Part shown: positions 41,360 to 52,547 of the stretch, one piece after another
How positions within the stretch are numbered: position 1 is the first letter of the stretch
How the letters are laid out: every line of letters begins with the position of its first letter
Source of the DNA: Cordylochernes scorpioides
Lineage: Eukaryota > Arthropoda > Arachnida > Pseudoscorpiones > Chernetidae
Direction: 5' to 3'
Assembly: GCA_030710605.1 (NCBI GenBank)
Contig: CP092880.1
Span: 10,742,209 to 10,806,208, forward strand
DNA length: 64,000 nucleotides
Notes under the pieces: model-generated
What the model was told of the DNA's origin: nothing
Seen by the model: only the letters and a program-made list of their open reading frames with translations
Databases searched by the model: none
Made by a program: the position numbers and the translations under genes

Positions 41360-43923
41360 TTTCGGTCCACAAGCCGGCATGCGAAGCATGCCTTCGCTGC
41401 TATTCTGTTCAACTCATAAGCCAAGTAACGGTATCCAAGCTAGTGATTGGACATTGTACCTTGAAACACCACCTCCCAGACAACGTGTCTGGAAGGATTT
41501 CTATACCGGTGGCCTTTAATCACAGCAAAATAGGAAACTATCTACTGTGTCCAGCAGAGACCGCGGGGAGGCAGACCCCGGTCGACTCTGTTCACTCACA
41601 GCTGAGGAAAAGCTCAGCTGCCACGTCGTGGGCTTTCTCAAGAAGCTTGCTGTGATTTCTCAGCAGCTCACTCTCGATCGCGTCCTTCGCCCTCCTTCTC
41701 TCTTCCTGCACACCCACTACCCTTGACAATCCAAGACGTAGTGGCGTGCATTCACATCCCTTTCTCCACAGACGACGCAATCAGGATTGCTCTTAATTTC
41801 AAATCTGTGGAGACTTGGGGAAGAGCCCATGTCCCGAACTACCCCTAATGAGTTTGTGGGACATTACCTTACAGAGGTACTTGGGTGTTGTTACCCCATT
41901 GAATAACTCTCTTCCCTTCACAATGTTCCTCCATCTATCAAACATAAGTCCTGGACGCGCCCCCTGATCCTCCTATAAACTTCTTTCTTGGTCACAGTGG
42001 TCCTCAGTGATCTACCTTTTAAGCATCCTGCCTTAGAGATCCTGTCTGCGAACTCATTACCTTCGATGACGCTGTGTCTCCTAAACCAAGGGAGCTCCGG
42101 AGCCCGCGTCATCATCTCCAGCTCCTGGATTATTTGATGCGCGAGTTGCCCTTTCTCCAGATTGATGGCGACGAGGGCCAACATACAATCTGAATAGAGG
42201 CGGTCCGGGCTGAAGTTCTTCTCGGCACACACTCTGCGGGCTACCCTGATCGCAACCAGCTCGGCTGAAAAGACCAATTCGTCCACTCTGAGTGTTAAAC
42301 TTTCTTGGAAGATCAGCTCTCCATTAGTGTATATCACTACCCCAGCTCCAGTATTGGTTCCAGACCTACTCCCATCAGTGAAAACCTCCGTGCCAATCCC
42401 TGTCGGCTCTCCAGGACTCCAATTCTACTTTGGCAACCACTGCGGAGGCTTTCTTGGGTCCCTCTTCCATTCCAGGGCACCCGCTTCAAGTCCCAGGGAA
42501 TCTACCCTGTTCTCTTAGATCTTCTGTCTGATGGTCTCCTCCTCTAGTTTCAACCCCAGGGGAATAAGACCAGCGAGGACCAAAAAGGCCTCACTGCTGG
42601 TAGTGCGATATCCCCCTGTGATTCTGAGTGCCGCTGTCCTCTGCACTCTCTCTAGAGTAGTCGCCACCTTCTGATCCCTGTTTCGGCGACACCAAGCCCT
42701 GGAAGCATATAGCAGGATTGGCTCGACACAGGAGAGGCAGAGGTTCCTAAAATAGTACCCTCCTTCTCCCCCCTGTTGAGAGCCAACCAGGACAGGCCTG
42801 CACAACGCCTCCCTGCCTCTCGCCACCATCTCCTCCGCCTGGTATTGCCAACCCATCTTGTCATCAATGACCACCCCCAGGATGGTCATCCTATTGACCA
42901 ACGCTACCCTCCGTCCTTCGATCCCGATAGCCGGCTTGTGTTCCCATTTGATCCCTTTCCTTTTAGTTCTTATGTCCCTAGGCTTAATGCTGAGGGCTTT
43001 AGTTTTGGAGACATTGAACTTAAGGCCAGAGTCATGGGCCCAGTTCGAGAGAATTTGGAGAGAAGTTTCAACACACTTCTCAGCCTTCGCTCTCGAAGCA
43101 GCCTCAACAATGAGGAACCATAGCATAGAGAAGTCAGCATAGAGAACCAGCCTGGCTCCCTCAGGGAGCTCCTCCTGGAAAACGGTGTTTACCAGGATAT
43201 TCCACAGAATAGGTCCGCAGCAAGAGCCCTGGGGCAACCCCTAGCACAGTTTCTTTCCAACTTCCGCCCACCAAAACTGAGGCTAATCCGTCTATCCCTC
43301 AGGAAGTCACGAACCAAGCTGCATAAATTATCAGGACAACCCATGTCCATCGAATTTCTCATCAGCTTGTTCCAGTTCATGGAGTTGAACGCGCCATCAA
43401 TGTCCAGGGCCACGAAAAGAACCCAAGCACCCTTATTTAAGCCCATCTCAACCCCCTCTAACACCTCGTTCAGAGCTGTGGTTGTGGACTTCCCTTCCCT
43501 AAAACCATGTTGGAAAGAGGAAAGGAGCTCATTACTTTCTAGCCAGTGCTTCAGTCGCTGAACTAGTAGGCTATCCAGGACCTTACCTAGACACGCTAGT
43601 AAAGAAAGCATACGATAATCATTAGGAGAATTACCCTTTCTACCAGACTTTTCGAGAAGCACTACTCGGGCAACCTTCCATGCCTCAGGAAAAGTACCAG
43701 TGTCCAGGCACCTATTGAATAACCTGGAAAGAAGCGATGGGTGCATCCTTACCAGGGCTTTCACGACCGTGTTATCGATCCCTTCGGGACCAAGAGATTT
43801 CCTTTTCCCGAACTTGAAAGCCGTCAGTTTCACCTCATTCTCAGAAAAGGGCGGATCTACCAAACCACAAGTGGTCAGAGAGATCTCGTCCTTTGGTTCC
43901 TCGTTTCCGAAGTGCCGATCCAA
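41360..43923 (-). pseudogene. LINE C, R1-like RT and RNase H, degraded
   Basis: 43923-43189: RT fingers and palm (FGKRKSLGPEGIDNTVVKAL, FPEAWKVARVVLLEKSGRK, FQHGFREGKSTTTAL, ALDIDGAFNSMNW). A frameshift near 43200 leads to 43237-42515 (MPQGSCCGPILWNILVN, then LYADFSMLW, where the usual YADD has Phe for the second Asp; thumb MTILGVVIDDKMGWQYQAE). 42337-41918: RNase H (VFSAELVAIRVAR, LYSDCMLALVAI, RRHSVIEGNEFADRIS). The style resembles R1-clade LINEs. Less AT-rich than its neighbours. Truncated at 43923 within the RT domain. Confidence 0.85.
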
Positions 43924-43924
43924 G

Positions 43925-46412
43925 TTGTTTTTATTTTGTCTTTTGCTTTCGAGCGAGTAGGTCTATAACACATTCTCTCTGAATTTTCTCATTGTTGGTG
44001 GATGAAACAGCACCAGTGATTATTTTGGCCGCTTTTGCTTGAACACTGTCTAGTCTTACTTTCAGTGATGAGCTTGAGGGAGCCCAGACCGGTGTTGCAT
44101 ATTCCATTATCGGCCTTATTAAGGTGGTATATGTTGTTCTGAGAATTCTGGGTTTTGCTCCCCAATTTGTTCCACATAGCCTTCTCAGAATGTTTAGTTT
44201 TCTGATAGTTCTATTTGAGGTGCTAATTATGTGTTCTGAAAATTCCAATTCCTCATCAATAATAATTAAAATAATTTTGTTGACATCTTGTCAATACATG
44301 CACAGTCTGCACTATTGAAAAAAGATAATATGCATTATATACACTATGTACAATGAATATGGCGCCTCTTCCAGCGCTGCAGAGTTTGTGGAGAATCGCC
44401 AGTGGGTCTCCAGCGACACCACGCATTTTGCGATCTACGATGAATACGTAGATCGCGTACTTTGCCGCTTAGGAGATGGTAATGGCGTGGTCCTCGAGAC
44501 CAACTTGAAAGATACAGGACTGCAGTATCACACCTAGGTATTATGGATTTCTAATTTTATCAATCATTTGTTTGTTTATGCTTATTTTTTTGTTATATTT
44601 ATGCCTTTTTCCCTGTGAGTGGAGAAGACGCATAGGTTTGGTTTTATTGGGTTTATGGTCATTTGGAGTTCCATTGCCCACTTCTCCAGTCCTCTCATTG
44701 ATGTGTTTAGTATTTTTTACGATTTTTCTATGCTGCTACTTGTGTTCCATATGGCTATATCGTCTGCATAACAGGCAACCTTTGTGTCTTCAGTGAGGTA
44801 AGGATAGATGTCGTTAATATATAGCAGATAGAGTAGAGGACTGAGCACAGAACCCTGAGGTACATCAGCCCATGTTCTTCCTTCCTTGGAAAATTCTCCA
44901 TTGACCCGAACCTTTAACCTTCTTCCCCTTAAGAAGTCTGCAATCCAGATTAAGGTTTTTCTCTTACTCCGATGTTGTGCAGCTTTTCACGTAATTTCTC
45001 CCTCCACACTCGATCAAAAGCTGAGGTCATATCAAGGAATATAGCCGTGGTCTTCTTTGGCGGTTTTTCCTGGAAAGAATCTATTATTGATTGACAGAAG
45101 TAAAACAGTTGATTAGTCGTACAGTGCTGGGATCTATAGGCAGTTTGGTAGAGGTTTATTTTATTATTGTTAGTGAGCCAGACTATGAGCCTAGAGTGGA
45201 TAATTCGTTCTGGTATTTTACAAAGTTTGCTGGTGAGAGCAATTGGCCGATAGTTCTTGTATTCCTTGGCATATTTGTTTGGCTTCAGTATTGGCACTAT
45301 AATTGATATCTTCCAATTCTTTGGTAGTTTACCAGTTTGCCATGAAATGTTCAGTATTCGTAGGAGTTGATTATTAGCTTTGTCTTCAAAGTGTTTGATC
45401 ATTTAACCAAAGATTAGATTATCTCTTGGGGTGACCTCTTGGATTTTTTTATTGATAAGTTTAGCTCATTCAGTGTGAAGTCTCTCGAGAAAATATCTTG
45501 TTGATGGTAGTTTCTTGCTTGTTTAACTAACTGGTTTTTTTTTTAATATTATTTTTAGAGTCATGTCTTCATTCGTATAGTTGAGTATGGAAGTGCTTGA
45601 AAGATATTCAGCAATTATGTCAGCCATCTGTTTGTTCTCGTTCGCGCTGTTCTATTCATATCGGTTAGAGTATTGGAGGATTGGTGTTGGTGTTGATTGT
45701 TCTCTGTTGGCTGTCCTTTCTTGGATCCATTTTTTCGCAGAATTCTGCCATTTTTCTTGTTTGCATATCCAAATTTCTTGTTCTATTTTGTGACTAATTT
45801 CAATGAGTTCTTTCTGTTTTCTTCTGTTTTATTTTTTTAAGAAGTTCATTGATATTGTCTCTCTCTCTGAAATCACTGCCTCGATGTTGTGGTCCTTCCA
45901 GTAAGGTATCCACAGGTCTTTACGTCTACCTCTAGGTATCGATGCTTTTGCAGATTTTGAAATGTTCGAAGAGAATTTTTCCAAGTTTTTGTCAAGCGTT
46001 CTGTAATTCAATTTTTCGTTGCACAGTTCTTCAAGCTTTTCTGTGATTTTTTTTCAAGTCGGCTTTCCTAAAGTTCCATGTTCTTTTATTCTAATGGACG
46101 TTTTCAATTTTGAAGTTTAGGGTTGTTAAAATTGGTCTGTGGTCACTGATTGCACCTCTCATGATTTTCCATTGTGTTGTGGGTGCGATGTTGTAATTTA
46201 TCGCTGTGATGTCTATTGCGGATTCTGTGCCTGTGGACTTAGATAGGTGTTCTCTCCGTTATTTAACGGTGTAAGGTCGAGGTCTGTTAGCATTTCCTCA
46301 ACCTGCTGACTTTTGTTATCCAGGACAGGTGATCCCCAAATTGAACTTTTGACGTTAAATTCGCCGAGTATGATTGTGATATCCGAAGACGCTTCACTTA
46401 ATGTCTCTATTG
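43925..46412 (-). pseudogene. LINE D, endonuclease and RT, interrupted
   Basis: In order on the minus strand: endonuclease (about 46390-46213, SDITIILGEFNVKSSIWGS); linker (46011-45829, IPRGRRKDLWIPYWKDHN); RT (45402-44950, LPKNWKISIIVPILKPNK, NYRPIALTSKLCKIPERI, TTAIFLDMTSAFDRVW; then about 44880-44750, PQGSVLSPLLYLLYINDI and CYADDIAIW with both Asp). About 44540-44255 is foreign or scrambled. The thumb lies at 44248-43931 (RRLCGTNWGAKPRILR, YTTLIRPIMEYATPVW). RNase H is missing, cut off at LINE C. Confidence 0.82.
44255..44540. other. Foreign segment inside LINE D
   Basis: This breaks LINE D between the palm and thumb regions. The composition is less AT-rich (cctcttccagcgctgcagag). It includes a perfect 10-bp palindrome gcgatctacg-atgaata-cgtagatcgc (44430-44456). 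Source not recognised. Confidence 0.4.
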
Positions 46413-46413
46413 T

Positions 46414-47157
46414 GTGTACCCATACAAAATTCAAAGATTTCACGAGCTGAAAGTTGGCGATTTTGAGATGCGTCAAGAATTCGCTGCATGGGTTTTCCGG
46501 CGAATTGATATTGATGAAAACTGGCTGTCGAATGTTCTGTGGACAGATGATGCTCACTTTTCTCTAAACGGAGAATTTAACATTCAAAACAGCCGCATTT
46601 GGGCAACAGACAACCCTAGGATTTTTACAGAAATGCCACTTTACCAGCCTAGAGTTACAGTTTTGTGTGGGTTCACTTCTTTTATTATTGGGCCATTTTT
46701 CTTTGAAAAATCAATGGAAGAACTTTTAAAATCGTTTTTGTAACTGAGGAACGTTATGTCCAACTTTTGAGAGAAAAGGGTATTCCCATATTGCAGGGCA
46801 AAAGCACTAAGCGAAATAACATTCATGAAAGATGGAGGACCTCCTCATATCTCCCGAGGTGCGAAACAATTGCTGAAGGATACGCTCTGTGAAAATAGTG
46901 TGATAAGTCGCCACTTTATATACCAGTGGCCTCCAAGATCACCAGACTTGACGCCTTGCGATTTTTGTTTATGGGGGTACATTAAATCGTGTGTTTATCG
47001 ATGCTGGCCTACCACATTGGCCATGTTGAAGGCTTCTATCAGATGGTACGTTTTATCAATTTCAACAGATATGTTATTTAATGCTGTCCATTCTGTCATT
47101 TATCGTCTGCAGGCGGTGATTGAGAATGGAGGGTGCCACATTGAGCAAGGATTGTGA
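46414..47157 (+). pseudogene. Mariner-like transposase, C-terminal two thirds
   Basis: PYKIQRFHELKVGDFEMRQ, FAAWVFRRIDIDENWLSN, VLWTDDAHFSLNGEFN (first Asp), NSRIWATDNPRIFTE, VTVLCGFTSFIIGPFFFE; then, after stops near 46741-46776, MKDGGPPHISRGAKQLL (second Asp), YQWPPRSPDLTPCDFCLWGY (third Asp) and the tail. This is the IS630/Tc1-mariner catalytic domain of the type often preceded by a DUF4817-like HTH. The N-terminal HTH is missing, lost at the LINE D junction. It lies in the orientation expected for the surrounding inverted ends. Confidence 0.85.
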
Positions 47158-47159
47158 CC

Positions 47160-47887
47160 TAATACAAGAGAGAAGGCAGTTACCTCATGTGTTATATAAG
47201 CCGCCATGTATTATATTATCTACCAATATTTTGCAGCTCTTTGTGTTGGGATATGGGGATAATAAATGCTGTCCTCACATCTTACTATCTTTTTTATTTG
47301 TGAACAGTAATTTTTTGTTTGTCATTTGCTCACATATTATGTCGTGCAAACCAGAGTGTTATAACTTCTCGAATAACACTGGTACACACAATTTTTCCCC
47401 TTATGTTTAGTTTTCGCTTTTCGCTCATTAGAAGAAATAGCATAAGGAATATTTTCTGTATACCAATAACTTTAGAAATTTTGTGAAAAAAAATAATACA
47501 AAATGATTTTACTACCACGTTTTTCAACGCAAAAGGTCGATTTGAAAATTATTTTTATTTGAGGGGAAACATTTTTTTAAATTGTGTACAGTATAATAAA
47601 CAATGATAACATTTGACAAGCCCATAGGATATTTGGAATAAAGTACGACAAATATATTTTGTCACTCCCCTCTATATTTCATTTGTTGGATCATGACAAA
47701 TATCCAGTTAAATAGTCAAGGGTCTCCAATTAGTCAAGAAACTACACATTTCTTATAGCAAGAAATCCTATTAGTAGTGCCATCATAATTTTTGGTACTA
47801 TATTAACATATCAAAAATTCGTGTATTGATATCAGCAGTATTTTTCAAACATTCAATCTATTTCACAAAACCCCATATAAAATATAA
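47160..47887. other. No gene seen (interior of mariner-like element)
   Basis: AT-rich DNA between the transposase stop and the right inverted arm. Probably the 3' untranslated part of the element. Confidence 0.4.
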
Positions 47888-48289
47888 ATATTTTTGCTAC
47901 ATGTTTTAATTTGCATTTGCCTATTTTACATATCTCTGATTGTATTTGAAAATCGTTAACCAATTCTTCATACTTTTGGCGAAGTGGTGTTTTATTAATT
48001 TGTTATTTGATATTATTAGGGTTCTTTCCTGGTATTCAAAAAGGAAAAATACGTGTCGTTCAATTATATTTTTCAATTTATCAAACAATTTGGCCGCTGA
48101 ATATCTGAATCTGGTAGAGAGCCATCTGGTGAATAAAATTGTAACTAAAATCAATTTCGAATTTTTCATTATTTGCCATAAAAAATCCCATTGCATCCTG
48201 AACACAATGGTGTTTACCGCATTGCTCTAACGCAAATATTCGCGGAGTTATTAATTTTTAAAGTTGTGCGGGACTTTTGGATCACCCTG
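47888..48289 (-). repeat. Right long inverted repeat of the mariner-like element
   Basis: Reverse copy of 36882-37285, ending ggatcaccctg next to the TA target duplication. Confidence 0.85.
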
Positions 48290-48469
48290 TATTAAAATGA
48301 ATGTCTGTGTGTGTACTCTATAGATTCAAAAACCATACATCCAATCGCCGTGAAATTTTGGGATATTATTAGGTAAATCCCCGGAAAGGTTTTCGAAAAA
48401 TAATTTCTTGAATATCTTGAATATCCTTCGAGTTATTTGCAGATTTGTAGCTTTAACTCGCAAGCAGCG

Positions 48470-48690
48470 CCACCTTGCGACGGAGATAGGCTTAGGTCTG
48501 CCCCACCCCCTGTCGAGAGAATGTAATCGTCCTGCCGCCGGCCGGATGGACAGTCCAAGTACCCACCGACCAATCAGAGGGTCAAGAGGTCCTGGCGCGC
48601 GGGGGCAGAGTTGGTGACACAGCTATGCCAAGTAGACAAGAAAAAAGCCTCGCGGGGGCTTGCCCAAGATGACTTCCGGGAACTTCGTCC
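48470..48690 (+). other. GC-rich insert within the Helitron
   Basis: cgacggagataggcttaggt, ccgccggccggatggac, gtcctggcgcgcgggggc and cctcgcgggggcttgcc form a stretch far richer in G and C than anything nearby. It is absent from the 504-bp Helitron copies. No long frame (best 69 codons, 48408-48617). It may be captured foreign DNA. Confidence 0.5.
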
Positions 48691-49287
48691 ATCTTCCATG
48701 AACGACCATGATTTTATTCAACTTATCGAGTATTGTTCAAGGGACCGGGAAAAAAATTTTCACTAGATAAAACGATTTTGAAATGTAGAAAATTAGGAAA
48801 GACAAAATTCAGGATGACACGGCACACAGGGACCGGGAAAAAAAGATCACTTTATCGAGAGATTCAAATTTACGAGTTTCAAATTATCAAAATATATCTA
48901 TTATTTTTTTTTATAAGTTTATAAGAATTGTTTTAACAAATGTTCGTTAGACAAACCTTTACTCGGGTAAAACCCGGGCAAACCCGGGTACATCCGCTAG
49001 TATATATATACGAGGTATAGGACGCCTCTTCCGTCATATTAAACGTTAAACGTTATTTTTAAAGATCAAACACCTCTCGTCAATATATAGTCTGAATTAA
49101 TTAATAAAAAGTGGCCTAGATAAAATTTTAAAATAGGCTGATACAAACAATAGTAAGTATAACATAGACAATAATTTGCTGGTTGCAGAGAAAGGCGCGC
49201 AGATTATAAACATTTTGGGCTAAATAGACACAAAGATAGACTGATACATAGACCGATTAGTTGAATACAAACAACGGTGAGCTTAAA

Positions 49288-49500
49288 AATAAACAGTTTT
49301 GGCTTGGATACAGACAAAGTTGGGAAGAAAACAGCGTTGGGCTGGACACAGACAAAGTTAGGCAGAAAAAAGCGTTGGGCTGGAAACAAAGTTTGGAAGT
49401 AAAAGCGTTGGGCTGGATATAGCCAACATTGGGAATAAAACAGCGTTGGCCTGGATTCGGACAAAGTTGGACAGAAAGCAGTGTTGGAGTGGATACATAA
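49288..49500 (+). repeat. About 38-bp minisatellite, 5-6 copies
   Basis: Units like agcgttgggctggatacaga + caaagttgggaagaaaac repeat with 34-38 bp spacing, each diverged. Confidence 0.85.
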
Positions 49501-49509
49501 AATGGCAGA

Positions 49510-49626
49510 TACCAAGAACAAAGGTGGATGGACGTCAAGAGAAGAGTAAAAGAGGCAACAAATGAAGAAGACAAACGCATTGATCTCGAACGGAAATTCC
49601 AGAAGTCGGGGGAAGTTGTGGCCTGA
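49510..49626 (+). other. Possible LINE C-terminal coding tail
   Basis: The plus frame WMDVKRRVKEATNEEDKR, IDLERKFQKSGEVVA ends at TGA (49624-49626). A basic RWMD-type tail is common at the end of LINE ORF2 proteins, but the fragment is too short to classify. Minus-strand frames of 105-107 codons here are by-products of the minisatellite. Confidence 0.25.
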
Positions 49627-50079
49627 GGGAGAGATGCTGACCTAATGGAGAGATTTGATTAGAGAGGTGGGGGGGGGGTTTATTGTCCTGCCTTTATTTC
49701 TTCCCCTTATATATCGATATAATTCTATTACACCTGACGTATAAAGTATCCAACCGTTTAGATCTTCGAAGATGTTTCGTACAGCATAGCAAACACCTGA
49801 AATATCCTTCGTCATTTTTTTATTGAATTATTTTTACACTTTGAGATGTTCATAAGGTCAACGCGCTCTCAATAATATTTCATTTGAGGACCACAAAAAT
49901 ATTTATATGTTTATTATATTAAGTAGAGATTATATGCTGGAAATATTTTGAAGAGATTTGAAGGAATTTCACTACAAGACGAAGCATAGTGTTGGATTCA
50001 TTTAAAAAACCAAATATAGTATATATAGTTTCTGGTGTCCGATTTTCTTTTCAGGTAGAGTCTATGCTATCCTTCATAG

Positions 50080-50240
50080 TGTAGCAAAGTATTTATTATT
50101 TTATTAACAGAGTTTCATTTTATGTTTATATTTTGCTACTCTGTAAATTTCCCTCATTGCTTATCTTTTGTTTATCACTCATAGTTTGTTCTTGCCTTAA
50201 ATTGCTGTGCCATCCTGAAATTTGTCTTTTCTAAATTACC
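50080..50240 (-). repeat. Helitron-related fragment
   Basis: Third member of the set at 27050 and 30905: tatttattattttattaaca, attgcttatcttttgtttat, catagtttgttcttgcc, tgccatcctgaaatttgtc. Confidence 0.55.
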
Positions 50241-50488
50241 ACGTAGAAATAGTTATAAATTAAATCAAAACTTTATATGTAAAAAAAGATACCTTTATGC
50301 AATTCTACAAATCTATTGAGGTCTGGTATATATATACAATGTTCTTCCAAATGTCATTGTTCTGCCTGATCCTGTAGAAATCTGTGGGTAATACACAGTT
50401 TAAATATAAGCTCTGACAAAAAAGCATTAGAAGCTGCAACGCTTTTTATTCACTTGATAAAAGGAAAATTCCGAGCAAGCCCTTCTTT

Positions 50489-50702
50489 AGAAAGAGGGGA
50501 TCATATATCGCCGCAACTCTTTTTTATTAACGCGATTAAAGGAAGCTTTCGGGCAAGCCCTTCTTCAGCTAACTATAGTGTACATATAGTTATATATAGT
50601 AACTATATGTACACTATAGTTAGCTGAAGAAGGGCTTGCCGAAAGCTTCCTTTAATCGCGTTAATAAAAAAGAGTTGCGGCGATATATGATCCCCTCTTT
50701 CT
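50489..50702. repeat. Near-perfect 104-bp palindrome
   Basis: The left arm 50489-50592 (agaaagaggggatcatatat, cgccgcaactc, ttaacgcgattaaaggaagc, cagctaactatagtgtacat) is repeated in reverse at 50600-50702 with a 7-base spacer and one missing base. Related single arms flank it (50440-50485, 50730-50815). Each arm holds ctgaagaagggcttgcc-gaaagc, similar in layout to a hammerhead core but with an extra base before helix II and no helix I. Confidence 0.93.
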
Positions 50703-51112
50703 AAATTGTCGAAATCCGCAATCCTTTTACCATGAAGCCCTTCTTTAGTACGTTTCAGTTATCTGAAAAAGAGTTTGTCCTTAGTGTCCTTTTATCAAGT
50801 GAATAGAAAGAGTTGTGTCTTATATATACATATTTGTAAATTGTTGAAATCCGAAATATTATAATAATGATCTGGTTGATGTATTGTAAGTATTGAACTG
50901 TTGTACTTCCTCTTTTCTTTATGCAGTTGTTATGTGTGTGGTGGTAGAGAACAAATATGGAGATGTCCAGTGAGTATGAGTAAACAAACAGGGGCTCTGG
51001 TACCTTGTGAGTGCAACTTTTAAACTGCCTTTCACATGTGGGCCAGATCATGCATGATAAGGATGGTCTGTACCACATATAACTGGGTTATGTGAAAAAT
51101 TGAACATTAAAA

Positions 51113-51262
51113 ATAAAAAAGACATATCTTGATCAGGAGCACATGTGCTTTTCAGAAGGCAGAGCGCTATCTAGTGGAACAGAAATCAACTATTTATTGA
51201 TTTAACCTGATATTTGGCCAACTCAATTTCTTGCTAAATCAAGAAAAGCCATATTTCACATG
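51113..51262 (-). repeat. P-type repeat, truncated
   Basis: aaagacatatcttgatcagg, agcacatgtgcttttcaga, agagcgctatctagtggaac, atttggccaactcaatttc. It ends before the hammerhead segment. Confidence 0.75.
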
Positions 51263-51995
51263 AACATATTTCACACATTTAAACAATTAATTATAACCAT
51301 TTATGACTAATATTATATCTCTCCTCTATAAAATAAATTTATATAGTCTATTTTATAATAGTTTTTTCACATCTTCGCCAATCGCGTGTGCATCAAACTT
51401 CATTCTACCCAACTCTCTATATATATTACCTCTATACTAATAAAAATAATATTTCCATAACTAAATTTTAAAATCAAATTAGTGAAAACTGAATCAATTA
51501 CGCTCTATTTTTACCTTTTAAATTTTCTTTAACAAAAGATTTTTTTTTTCCAAGGAAGAACCAAATAGAATCGATATTTCTCAGGGCTTATTAAAGAAAA
51601 TCCAATTTAGAAAGAAAAACTTTTTTAAAAAATTTCATTTGCATTACCTAGCTTTGTTAATGCTGGCATCATCATTAGGTTTAATTAGAGTTAATGGTGG
51701 GCCACATGAACAATAATCTCGTTACTTGGATAGCCTCGCTCCCGGCGTCTTACAATTTAATTTCTGCACAGATTTACTTGATAAACACGTGCAATTAGAT
51801 TATGGATTATTAGGTAAATTTAATAATGTACCAGTCTAAAATATTTGATTCAATTTACCATGGATTGAACCCTCTTTTACTTAGTTACAAGAAAATGATA
51901 TCTTAGAAAATTTTATAATCTTTTTTGATCATCTTATTTTTACCTCTATATAGCTTGTTATTAATTCAATTATATTTATTGTATCAACACAATGC
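51263..51995. other. No feature seen
   Basis: AT-rich, without coding frame or recognised repeat. Confidence 0.4.
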
Positions 51996-52000
51996 CTCGG

Positions 52001-52297
52001 GGGTCGGTGGAAGGATGGTCTAAACCGTTAGGTTTCGACCGCTACGACCCGGGTTCAATTCCCGCATTGGGCACTTTTTTCTGATTTAAAAATAAAATGC
52101 TCAAATGGTCCCCGATTCTTGTAAAAGTTTAACCCACCAGCGAGTGCAAGTAACCAAACGGGGTTCTGGAACATTTTTAAGTACAAAGTCGAACTGCTTT
52201 AGGCATGTGTAGATATGTGGTGCACTTACAGTAAAAGCAGTCGCCTACTTCTACCCAACATGATTATCGTGGCCTGTACTACGTGTACTAGGAAGCA
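52001..52297 (+). repeat. tRNA-derived SINE
   Basis: gggggtcggtggaaggatgg, B box cccgggttcaattcccgc, full body with some decay (ctacccaacatgattatcg) and a diverged tail. About 300 bp; no clear target duplication. Confidence 0.88.
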
Positions 52298-52305
52298 AGC
52301 AAAAA

Positions 52306-52505
52306 ATAACACACACTCTGCCTCTGAGGATAAATTTCTTGCTTCATTTAAACTATCTTTCAAGATTACATGTAATACAAGCTCTTCAACAGGAGTTTAC
52401 AACGAAATTTCGTTATACTTCTCTAGAATGGTGTATAATACCCTGAAATCTTGATAGTTCGTTTAAATACAACAAGAATCTTATCCTCAGAGGCAATGTG
52501 TGTTA
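52306..52505. mobile_element. Foldback/MITE-like element between two SINEs
   Basis: aacacacactctgcctctga, ggataaatttcttgc and tttaaactatctttcaagat (52306-52370) are inverted at 52444-52505 (aatcttgatagttcgtttaa, caagaatcttatcctcagag, gcaatgtgtgtt). Centre about 75 bp. Arms show several mismatches, so it is old. Confidence 0.75.
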
Positions 52506-52547
52506 ATACAAATTATATATTAGAGGATTCTTTCTTCCAATATTATT

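Larger units (their letters stand above)
36882..48289 (+). mobile_element. Mariner-like element with about 400-bp inverted ends
   Basis: Ends CAGGGTGATCCAAAAGTCCC and its inverse gggacttttggatcaccctg, flanked by TA on both sides (36880-36881, 48290-48291). Inverted arms extend about 400 bp (36882-37285, 47888-48289). A transposase relic in the same orientation lies at 46414-47157. The left two thirds is filled by LINE fragments in both orientations, so its present 11.4 kb is mostly later insertions. Confidence 0.8.
36866..49000 (+). mobile_element. Helitron split by an 11.4-kb nested insertion
   Basis: The left piece TCTATATATATATATA (36866-36881) follows A. The right piece resumes at 48292 with ttaaaatgaatgtctgtgtg and ends 48966-49000 with the hairpin region and CTAG, followed by T. 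Removing 36882-48291 reconnects a 5' end matching the 504-bp Helitrons (tctatata...aaaatgaatgt). Interior matches include gattttattcaacttatcg and gaaaattaggaaagacaaaa. It also contains a GC-rich insert at 48470-48690. Confidence 0.85.

Noticed and set aside
42515..43142. Plus-strand frames over LINE C (72-115 codons)
   Set aside because: They are shadows of the minus-strand RT, which has clear motifs in order.
44346..44537. 63-codon plus frame as a gene
   Set aside because: Short, no family, located in a scrambled segment inside a dead LINE; the 10-bp palindrome in it was noted only as a feature of the segment.
49204..49580. 105-107-codon minus frames
   Set aside because: They are read from the 38-bp minisatellite and are low complexity.
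50600..50660. Hammerhead ribozyme in the 50.5-kb palindrome
   Set aside because: CTGAAGA and GAAA boxes exist, but there is an extra base before helix II, helix II has at most three pairs with a four-base loop, and no helix I can form.
51300..51990. Possible mitochondrial insertion
   Set aside because: Composition alone suggested it. No mitochondrial gene motif could be read in any frame.
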